From positions 2,857,001 to 2,921,000 of the forward strand of contig NZ_JARVTG010000001.1 of NCBI RefSeq assembly GCF_029846635.1: 64,000 nt of DNA, given 5' to 3'. Source of the DNA: Pokkaliibacter sp. MBI-7. GTDB lineage: Bacteria > Pseudomonadota > Gammaproteobacteria > Pseudomonadales > Balneatricaceae. Of this stretch, positions 52,582 through 60,800 are shown in pieces. The stretch's first letter is position 1; each line of letters opens with the position of its first letter. The position numbers and the translations under genes were made by a program. Under the pieces are notes generated by a model, which made no database searches, had not been told where the DNA came from, and saw only the letters and a list, made by a program, of their open reading frames with translations.

Positions 52582-52770
52582 TTAACCAGTGATGCTTTTT
52601 ATGAACTTTCTCATGTCGTTTGAGCTTACTTCTATATTCATAAAATATGCCTTAAACCTGAGTAAACTTCTTCCATTTTTATTACTTTCCATTGGGTTGA
52701 ACTCGATATTATCGATTGGCTTATATAGAAATTCGATGTCGCCAAAAATTTTGATGCATCTTAAAGTCAC
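52582..52770 (-). CDS. Small AT-rich ORF, possible immunity-gene relic
   Basis: A 62-codon frame from GTG 52770 on the same strand as the RHS cassettes, AT-rich and predicted cytoplasmic (MTLRCIKIFGDIEFLYKPID, then SNKNGRSLLRFKAYFMNIEV). It lies between an intact immunity gene and the RHS-core remnant, where a cassette immunity gene would be expected. No strong ribosome binding site. It could be a truncated immunity gene or chance; I do not recognise a family. Confidence 0.35.
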   Translation of the reverse strand: MTLRCIKIFGDIEFLYKPIDNIEFNPMESNKNGRSLLRFKAYFMNIEVSSNDMRKFIKSITG

Positions 52771-52901
52771 CTTGATTTTTATTTTAGAATTTTTTGCCGA
52801 CTGGTGTCGGCTTTTGGTTTCTTATTATTTTAATAATAGTATCAAAATTAATTTTGAATTTTAATTGCATGCCTTACTTATGTTTCTGTTTTTATATTGT
52901 G

Positions 52902-53357
52902 TCAGCTGTATTTACAGACTCCATGCCGAACGATTTCACTATTCAGCTGACGAAAAATATCATTGATATCTATTTTAAGTGACCAAGGTTTATCACCAGC
53001 CTTGGATATTTCGTATACATCTGCTGATATTTTTCCTATGTATATGTCATCCACGTCCTGTCCTCTGAAAGCAAATCTCAGACCATGAGTTGTTCTATAC
53101 TCATAGACCTTATCAACCTCCTCGTCTGTGTGATCTTCAACATATTGATAGAAATTGGCTACTGATTCAGCGATGGATTTGTTGGTGGTCATGAAAGGAA
53201 ATATTTCATCTATAATTGCCCTTTTATTTTCGTTAAACCAATTAAGCTTATCTAGATTTTCTAACTTTATGGTCGATATTGTTATGTCTTCGTTTTTAAT
53301 GTGTAAGATGTAAAATTCATTTTCTTGACTGTTGATTTTTATTGTAGGTCTTGACAT
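52902..53357 (-). CDS. Putative immunity protein of displaced RHS cassette 4
   Basis: A 151-residue cytoplasmic, acidic protein (MSRPTIKINSQENEFYILHI, then KNEDITISTIKLENLDKLNW) starting one base after the stop of the displaced toxin tip at 53359. The tight coupling, AT-rich composition and acidic nature fit an RHS immunity protein. No named Imm family is recognised. It would bind and block the cognate C-terminal toxin in the cytoplasm. Confidence 0.7.
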   Translation of the reverse strand: MSRPTIKINSQENEFYILHIKNEDITISTIKLENLDKLNWFNENKRAIIDEIFPFMTTNKSIAESVANFYQYVEDHTDEEVDKVYEYRTTHGLRFAFRGQDVDDIYIGKISADVYEISKAGDKPWSLKIDINDIFRQLNSEIVRHGVCKYS

Positions 53358-53358
53358 T

Positions 53359-54390
53359 TTATTTTCCCTTTAAAAGTTTGTTGTATTCGGAGTTTGATAT
53401 TTTTCCACTGTCTCTGAAACTTCTTAGAATTGATGCTGGGGCCTCATTCCCAGGAATGGGGTATCCGTGCCATGTTCCTGTGTTGTCTGGTTGGAACTCA
53501 TATACTTTCCCATCGTAGTAGCTATAACGCTGCTTGCCACCTTGTATAGATTCATTCAGAACTCTTTGCGCAGTATCATCATCTAGATCCATATACGTCC
53601 CCCAGCCTCCTTTGGCATGTTTAGGTGAGGCGCTATATGTCAGATCTGAGTCATTGTTTTGATTATAAACAGCCCCCAAATCACCCACGCCCGAATCCGC
53701 AGGATAGCCATAAATACCACTGTCCGCATCGTCATAAATGGGGTAGCTGGTGCTGCTATTTGCGCCAATATCACTGGGAAAGCTGATCGTAGAGCTTGGG
53801 AAAGGGTCTGTCTGGGCTGGATAACGTGTACTACTGCTTCCGATTTCACCACTTTGATCAGGCGTCCATACAATCGTATTACCACTGGGTTCAGTCGCAA
53901 TGTAGGTATTACCGACGCGCTGGAAAGGCAGAACCTTATCGCCTTTACGTATGGCAACAGGAATACCTTGGTCCACATAGATGCCTTGACCGTTGGGCAT
54001 CAAAGAAACTGTACTACCGTCTGGACGAGTGCCTTTAATATCAAACGCTGAGCTTTGTGCAATGTATTCCGTGCCATCAGCACCTTCCCACTCGGTGCTT
54101 TTGCCCATTGGGCTGGGGATCAGCATCCCAACGACACCACCCAGTATCGACGTGGCTGTCGTTCCTATCGCACCCAGCCCGGCCAGTAACCCATCGCCAA
54201 GAGTTGTCAGCAACCCGCCTCCGGCAGCCAGCAGTTCAGAGGCAATGCTACTGCCAGCGACGGCTTCACTTAAAAATGCCGTGCCTGAGGCGCCTCCTAC
54301 CAGTGAGGTCTCCGCTAGCGCCGGAAGGGAGGCGAGATAAGTCTGTGGGCTGATATTGCTCCAGAAGCTGCCCTCCTCCTTACACGTCAA
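53359..54390 (-). pseudogene. Displaced RHS toxin tip, cassette 4
   Basis: A 343-residue frame beginning TCKEEG, the end of the RHS core linker (VNWVAPLGLTCKEEG continues upstream but with mutations and no own start besides TTG). It holds a hydrophobic Gly/Ala region, a pyocin S-like module (SPMGKSTEWEGADGTEYIAQ and GTRPDGSTVSLMPNGQGIYV) and a C-terminal domain (GGWGTYMDLDDDTAQRVLNE, YYDGKVYEFQPDNTGTWHGY). The terminal domain looks like a small nuclease-type polymorphic toxin but I cannot name it. Only about 55 bases of the core remain at 54374-54428, so it is probably a silent tip. Confidence 0.65.
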
Positions 54391-54428
54391 CCCCAGCGGG
54401 GCTACCCAGTTGACCGAGTTGGGCGAGC
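54374..54428 (-). repeat. Short RHS-core end, cassette 4
   Basis: CTTACACGTCAACCCCAGCG and flanking bases repeat the core end found at 55283, 57022 and 58770. Some positions differ (GGGCTACCCAG instead of GGGTCCACCCAG), consistent with decay. Confidence 0.75.
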
Positions 54429-54554
54429 TTCAGGTGCGGGCGATAATATTAAATCGCTGCACTCAGCTCGGTACGTCAATCACGGTGCCTTTGTTATAAA
54501 ACCGTCCGAGGTAAGGGGCTTTTATACTGAAGTCTATTTATACAATAAAGCCAC

Positions 54555-54833
54555 TTATGGTTGAAATGGTGTATAAAGTAAACAAATAAAGAGCGATGCA
54601 ATATATGCGGTGTAGAAGATGTATGAAATTGTTCTTCTATTTTTTTTCTTAGAGAATGCTAGATGTACACCGCCACAGAATACACTCATAAAAAAAAGTA
54701 TCACGTATAAAAACGTCCAAAATTTAAATATGTAAATCAACGATGCTGTAAAACATAATAGTATGCTTGTGAAAGCTAAGAAGGCTAAGAATGTTTTAGT
54801 CTTCCCCGAAAACTGCTGCTTTGATATAGTCAC
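54555..54833 (-). CDS. Putative membrane immunity protein of cassette 3
   Basis: A 92-residue protein with three hydrophobic segments (FLAFLAFTSILLCFTASLIY, FWTFLYVILFFMSVFCGG, ISYIFYTAYIASLFICLLY) and basic loops. GTG 54833 with GGAG at 54843-54846 is preferred; a TTG at 54866 lies further inside the toxin gene. The two genes overlap by 38 bases. A membrane location suggests the toxin of this cassette acts at the inner membrane, for example a pore-former. No family recognised. Confidence 0.65.
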   Translation of the reverse strand: MTISKQQFSGKTKTFLAFLAFTSILLCFTASLIYIFKFWTFLYVILFFMSVFCGGVHLAFSKKKNRRTISYIFYTAYIASLFICLLYTPFQP

Positions 54834-55305
54834 TTCCGTTCTCCATAGCTTTGCCAATGTCTCCAATTGTTGCTATTGCACCAAGTGGTCTAAGTATTAT
54901 CCCTGTAGCTGTTCTTCCAATAACCCGTCCAATATTTTCGGAAGTGTAGTTTTTGAGGTCAGTTCCTTCTTGGAATAAATATTTGTTTATCTCCGTTCTG
55001 ACGGTAGGGTTCGTTACAACTTCTTGCAATCCATAGTCAAAAGCCTGCCCTTCTAATTCTGCCTGGGGATCGCCGCTTAGTTGTCTATATGCCTGAGAGA
55101 AAAAGTTACCAACCCCGTTGGCTACCGATATCGCACCATTTGCTAAGCCTTTCCCATAATCGAAAATATTGTCACGTACACCACCATCTAAAACACGATT
55201 CCAAAGAAAACCAGCGAAATGATCATCGCTAGCAGATGGTAGTGATGGCAAATTGAACGAAAATGGTGTCGTCTCCTCCTTACACGTCAACCCCAGCGGG
55301 TCCAC
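54796..55305 (-). pseudogene. Displaced RHS toxin tip, cassette 3
   Basis: A 169-residue frame from GTG 55305 (DPLGLTCKEE). It is preceded by 435 bases of RHS core in the same orientation (to 55740), but that part has no start codon in frame, so the cassette is displaced. The variable region has a mostly helical sequence (QEVVTNPTVRTEINKYLFQE then GRVIGRTATGIILRPLGAIA) ending in AAVFGED. A hydrophobic stretch and the membrane-type immunity gene suggest a membrane-acting toxin. Domain not recognised. Confidence 0.65.
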
Positions 55306-55740
55306 CCAGTTGACCGGGTTGGGCGCATAGCGGTAGGGGTTCAGGCCGCCCAGCAGGCCGATAGGGTCCTGGCTGATATAGCGGCCGGTGTGCGGGTCGT
55401 AATAGCGGTGGCGGTTGTAGTGCAGGCCGCTTTCATCATCGAAATACTGGCCCTGAAAGCGCAGCGGGTTGCGTACCTGCTCGATACTGATCTGGGCTTC
55501 CCCGAAGGCGCTGTAGCTGGCCTGCCAGACGCGGTGGCCGTAGCTGTCGGTGAGACTCAGCGGGGTGCCGAGGTGGTCGAGCTGATAGTAGTAGACCTGC
55601 CCGTCGTCGATCAGCAGCAGCGGGCGGAAGCTGTCCGGCTCATACAGATACCAGCGGTAACGGCCATCGGTGACTTCGCCGAGCAGGCGGTCGCCTTCCC
55701 ACAGAAAGACGGTGCTCTGGCGTTCGATTTTGCTGACCCA
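55274..55740 (-). repeat. RHS core repeat, cassette 3 copy
   Basis: 467 bases closely matching 57013-57478 and 58763-59228. It encodes the last core repeats and the DPIGLLGG to DPLGL segment. A few substitutions, for example GGTGGCCGTAGCTGTC in place of GACGTTACCGAAACTGTC, show independent drift. Confidence 0.9.
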
Positions 55741-55771
55741 GAACTATGAACAACCTCGTTGTGAATGCCCT

Positions 55772-56107
55772 CTATATTTCTGAAAATTTTAGCCCTTTAT
55801 CAATTCGGTTTATTAACTCTTTTGTTAAAAGCTTATAGACTGAATTAGAAGGAGCATCTGAAGGAAGAAAATAAATCTTTGACAAATGGTATTTTTTTTT
55901 GGAAACGCTGTTTGCTACCTCTAAACCTGATAAAACCTGATTTAAAACCTGTGTTGGTGAGGATTTTATTTTTGCACCTTTTTTTATACTCCAACTTATA
56001 ATTTCTACAGGTACTTCATCTTCTGAGAAGCAAACTCCAAGTATGTTGTCTTGTGAACCTGTTATTCTGGCAATTTTGTAAATTTCACCATCTTTTATAA
56101 ATTGCAT
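55772..56107 (-). CDS. Putative immunity protein of cassette 2
   Basis: A 111-residue AT-rich cytoplasmic protein (MQFIKDGEIYKIARITGSQD, then NILGVCFSEDEVPVEIISWS). Its ATG overlaps the stop of the toxin tip (TAATG), a typical coupling of toxin-immunity pairs. No family name is recognised. It is the likely antidote of the C-terminal domain ending SGFPWEIE. Confidence 0.7.
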   Translation of the reverse strand: MQFIKDGEIYKIARITGSQDNILGVCFSEDEVPVEIISWSIKKGAKIKSSPTQVLNQVLSGLEVANSVSKKKYHLSKIYFLPSDAPSNSVYKLLTKELINRIDKGLKFSEI

Positions 56108-57216
56108 TACTCTATCTCCCAAGGGAAGCCGCTCCAGCGTTCGTTTACTCTATCATGAGCTTCACTATAACCAGAGTCGTACTTTGTTTCATACCATCTC
56201 TCGGCCGTTTCATGCTTTAGCCAAGTTATATCTGCATCAGTGTATGTTCCATTTTCTAAACGTTTCCATGCATTAGCTTGTTCAATGGTGCTATCAAATC
56301 GTCTTGTTTCAGCAGGAATGCCATAGTCCACATATCTATCTAATAAATGTTCATTGTAGAAAACATGATCTTTTACTTTCTGGATATTTTCAGCCTTGAA
56401 GCCTGTATTGTTTGCAATCTCAGATACATCTGTGACGCTTTCCCTTATCGCATCGTATAGTTCATCTGCCGATGCTGTGTAGCCACCGCCGCCTGTTTGC
56501 CTGTGTGTGTTTGACACCCGCGCCCCAACACCCTCTTCCGCCGTCAGTATCCCCCGGCCTAACCCTGCTGCACCTCTGGCTGCACCATATCCACCCAGTG
56601 CGATTTCAGCAACGGGTTCGGCCTCTGCGCCCAGCGTAAAGGCATTGCCACCTGTAAACGCCGCGGTAATGTTATCGATCTTGTTGGACAAGGCTGATTG
56701 TGCGCTATCCAACATGTCAGAGGCGCTGGTTTTGCTCCACCACTCACCGATATTTTGCGCGGCCTCAACAGGATGCTTCAGGGTATCCATGAGTCCCATG
56801 ATCCCGGTACTGGCTGAGTGGCTGGCACCCAGTACGAGGTCGCGGCCCAGAATAGCGGGGTAATACCACTTATCGCCGTAGTCTTCCTTACTGCTGTCAT
56901 CCCAATCGGCATTGAAGTCACTGGGGGCCGTGCCCCCCGGTGTCGTGGTCAGTGCCACTGGAAAGTCAGGTAGCTCTGGCATTCCTGAAGCCAGATTACT
57001 GAAAAATCCGTCTTCCTCCTTACACGTCAACCCCAGCGGGTCTACCCAGTTCACCGGGTTGGGCGCATAGCGGTAGGGGTTCAGGCCGCCCAGCAGGCCG
57101 ATAGGGTCCTGGCTGATATAGCGGCCGGTATGGGGGTCGTAATAGCGGTGGCGGTTGTAGTGCAGGCCACTTTCATCATCGAAATACTGGCCCTGAAAAC
57201 GCAGCGGGTTGCGCAC
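56107..57216 (-). pseudogene. Displaced RHS toxin tip, cassette 2
   Basis: A 369-residue frame from GTG 57216; the open frame continues upstream to about 57492 without a start codon. The first 230 residues repeat the RHS core end and linker almost exactly (VRNPLRFQGQYFDDES, SNLASGMPELPDFPVA), then the tip diverges at 56524. The tip carries DHVFYNEHLLDRYVDYG and TWLKHETAERWYETKYDSGY; the HE..E-like pattern looks metal-binding or nuclease-like but no family is certain. Followed by its own immunity gene. Probably silent until recombined with the intact gene. Confidence 0.7.
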
Positions 57217-57478
57217 CTGTTCGAGGCTGATCTGGGCTTCCCCGAAGGTGCTGTAGCTGGCCTGCCAGACGACGTTACCGAAACTGTCGGTAAGGCTCAG
57301 TGGGGTGCCGAGGTGGTCAAGCTGATAGTAGTAGACCTGCCCGTCGTCGATCAGCAGCAGCGGGCGGAAGCTGTCCGGCTCATACAGATACCAGCGGTAA
57401 CGGCCATCGGTGACTTCACCGAGCAGGCGGTCGCCTTCCCACAGGAAGACGGTGCTCTGGCGTTCGATTTTGCTGACC
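56525..57478 (-). repeat. RHS core-linker repeat, cassette 2 copy
   Basis: 954 bases that repeat 58275-59228 with a constant offset of 1750 and only scattered differences. Covers the end of the core, DPLGL motif and the long linker before the toxin tip. Large enough for efficient homologous recombination. Confidence 0.92.
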
Positions 57479-57561
57479 TTCCTCGATTCACATCATAAAC
57501 AATCTTGGCTTGCTTTATTAATAAGAGTGTTTTTATTTTTTATAAAAGGAAATCATCAATT

Positions 57562-57888
57562 TCAAAAAGTATTATTAACTTCTCTTTCTAGTTTTGTCTT
57601 AATGTCGCTTAGTAAAATGTCGCCTTCCTTACTTGTTGACTCCAGTGATATCAACATAGGAAAGTCATCGAAAACAAGACGAACGATTTCGTTTTTTATT
57701 TTTAGCTCCCAGATTCTAATATCAATAGAGTCAATTTTACTATTTATGTTTGCATCTAATTTATTTGCCAGTTTTTTTGCGTATTCTGGAAAGTCTTCCC
57801 ATTCAGTGTAAGAGTTCAGGTTCAAACATAATCTGCCAGACTTCATTTTTTCGATTGTTAATAAGTTTTCTTTTGGTAAATTTCTCAT
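57562..57888 (-). CDS. Putative immunity protein of the intact RHS gene
   Basis: A 108-residue acidic protein (MRNLPKENLLTIEKMKSGRL, then DSIDIRIWELKIKNEIVRLV). ATG 57888 lies one base after the stop of the RHS gene (57890-57892), so translation is coupled. AT-rich like other immunity genes here. No Imm family recognised. Confidence 0.75.
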   Translation of the reverse strand: MRNLPKENLLTIEKMKSGRLCLNLNSYTEWEDFPEYAKKLANKLDANINSKIDSIDIRIWELKIKNEIVRLVFDDFPMLISLESTSKEGDILLSDIKTKLEREVNNTF

Positions 57889-57889
57889 G

Positions 57890-60800
57890 TCAAAATAAAT
57901 CTCCACCACCAGATCTAGTTGCACTTTCAATTATCTGATCGAACGACTTTCCTTTGTCAATTAAATAGTCAAAAGTGGGGCCAAGCTCGTTACCATATTT
58001 TTCCAAATTACGTGCATTGATCGTTTCAAGAAACTCTGACGGGGTGTACTTGCGATATTTGATTTTTAGTTCAGTTCGAGCAGTATATGCGTATCTAGCT
58101 ACATCCTCTAATGATGCACCCTTAGCTCGAAACTCTTCGACTGACTTTTGTAAGTCATATACTTCTTTAACATATCCTTGCCTGAGAGTTGGCAGATACC
58201 CGAAATCACCTTCAACTCCAGATACTGCATTATCCCATTCAGGTCTTGTGATACTTCTGTTAGAAACTATCCCTCCAACACCCTCTTCCGCCGTCAGTAT
58301 CCCCCGGCCTAACCCTGCTGCACCTCTGGCTGCACCATATCCACCCAGTGCGATTTCAGCAACGGGTTCGGCCTCTGCGCCCAGCGTAAAGGCATTGCCA
58401 CCTGTAAACGCCGCGGTAATGTTATCGATCTTGTTGGACAAGGCTGATTGTGCGCTATCCAACATGTCAGAGGCGCTGGTTTTGCTCCACCACTCACCGA
58501 TATTTTGCGCGGCCTCAACAGGATGCTTCAGGGTATCCATGAGTCCCATGATCCCGGTACTGGCTGAGTGGCTGGCACCCAGTACGAGGTCTCGGCCCAG
58601 AATAGCGGGGTAATACCACTTATCCCCGTAGTCTTCTTTACTGCTGTTATCCCAATCGGCATTGAAGTCACTGGGGGCCGTGCCCCCCGGTGTCGTGGTC
58701 AGCGCCACTGGAAAGTCAGGTAGCTCTGGTATTCCTGAAGCCAGATTACTGAAAAATCCGTCTTCCTCCTTACACGTCAACCCCAGCGGGTCCACCCAGT
58801 TCACCGGGTTGGGCGCATAGCGGTAGGGGTTCAGGCCGCCCAGCAGGCCGATAGGGTCCTGGCTGATATAGCGGCCGGTGTGCGGGTCGTAATAGCGGTG
58901 GCGGTTGTAGTGCAGGCCGCTTTCATCATCGAAATACTGGCCCTGAAAGCGCAGCGGGTTGCGTACCTGCTCGATACTGATCTGCGCTTCACCGAAGGCG
59001 CTGTAACTGGCTTGCCAGACGATGTTACCGAAACTGTCGGTAAGGCTCAGTGGGGTGCCGAGGTGGTCAAGCTGGTAGTAGTAGACCTGCCCGTCGTCGA
59101 TCAGCAGCAGCGGGCGGAAGCTGTCCGGCTCATACAGATACCAGCGGTAACGGCCGTCGGTGACTTCACCGAGCAGGCGGTCGCCTTCCCACAGGAAGAC
59201 GGTGTGCTGGCGTTCGATCTTGCTGACCCAGCCATTGTCATCGTCGGCGTCATAGCCTTCTTCACGGATCAGTTGCCGGGTCTCGACCCGCTTGCTGATA
59301 CGGCGGCCAACGCTGTCGTAGGTGTAGCGGGCGGTGACGTGCTTTTCCTTCACCTCACGCAGCTGATTGAGGGCGTCGAAACGGCGCTGTTGCAGCGGCT
59401 GTTCGCCATCGGCCTGACGCACGCTGATCTGGTTGCCGTAAGCATCGTAACCGTAGCGCAGGCTGCCGAAATGGGTCAGGCGGTCGAAGGTGGCCTCGCT
59501 GTTGTGATGCAGCGGGTTGCCCTGGCTGTCGAACTGAAACGGCTGCCGGGCAAAGGCGCTGTCGGCGTGCCCGGGCGCGACCTGATGATGGCTGCTGAGC
59601 TGGCCCAGCGCATCGTACTGAAACTGCTGCAGGCCGCCGTGGCTGTCATCAATGCGTTGCAGCTGCTGATCCTGACCAAAGTGATAGTCGCGCTGACGCT
59701 GCCAGGTGGCCGACTGCCAGTGCTGCTGGCATAAGCGGCCGCGACCATCGAAGCGTTGCTGCAGCTGCAGCCCGTCATCATGCTCACCCAGATAACGGGA
59801 CACTTCACGCAGCTGGCTGTCCAGCTCGCGGCGCAGCAAGCGCAGTGACGGGGCGTGCGGGTCACGCTGGTAGCGCAGGCTGTCCAGTTGCTGATCCCGG
59901 TTGTAGCGGAACTGCAGCTGGCTGCCGTCGGCCAGCGTCAGGTGCTGCAACAGGCCCTGCTCATCGTAGGCATAGTGCAGGCTGTAGACGGTGTCATCGT
60001 GCGTCGCGGGCGCGGGCAGGCGTAGCTCGACCCGGCTGGGCTGACCGTTGGCACGATAGTCAAAACGCCATTCAGCGTCCGGGTTGCGGGTGGCCTGCAG
60101 GCCACCGCGCGGGTGTGGCAGAAACTCCTCTTCCCAGCCCTGCTCTGCCAGCAGGCAGCGACGGCGGACGATGCGGCCCGCACTGTCGCGCTCCAGCTCA
60201 ATCCGACGCCGACCTTCCTCGATGCCCACCAGTTTGCCGCCGCTGTCGTAGGCATAGTGCTGTTCGCGGCCATCAAAGCCGAGGGTGCGGGTGATGTGCT
60301 CGTCGCCGTCGTAGTCGAGGTGATAGCGGCTGCCGTCACTGCGCAGCAACGAGGTCAGATTGCGCTCGGCGTCGTAGTCCAGCGTCAGGCTGGAGCCATC
60401 GGGGAAGAGCTGGCGCACCGGCTGGGCCAGACCGTCATATTCCAGACTGAAGGTACGGCCATCCGGCAGGGTCTGGCTGAGCAGCTGACCGGCGTCGTTG
60501 TAGCGATAGTGGGTTACTTCCGCCTGCGCCGGCGCCGTCTGGGCAAACTGTCGCCGTTCCACCACCCGGCCCCGCTCGTAACGCACGGCGCTGATCCACT
60601 GATCCGGGTTGAGGACGGCATTGACCCGCCCGTCTTCGTCATAGCTGAAGCGCCAGCGGGCCTGGCCGATCTGCAATGAGGAGAGGCGCTCGGGCTGGTC
60701 TTTATCGTAATAAAACGTGCGCGCCGGTGCTGCCGCGGGCAGCCATTGGTGCAAGCGCTCGCGCCGGTCATAGACCCAGCGGCTGCGGGCACCGCAGGCA

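Noticed and set aside
52589..52864. A 91-codon plus-strand frame with hydrophobic residues in the RHS relic region
   Set aside because: AT-rich stretches easily give such frames; it opposes the cassette orientation and has no ribosome binding site.
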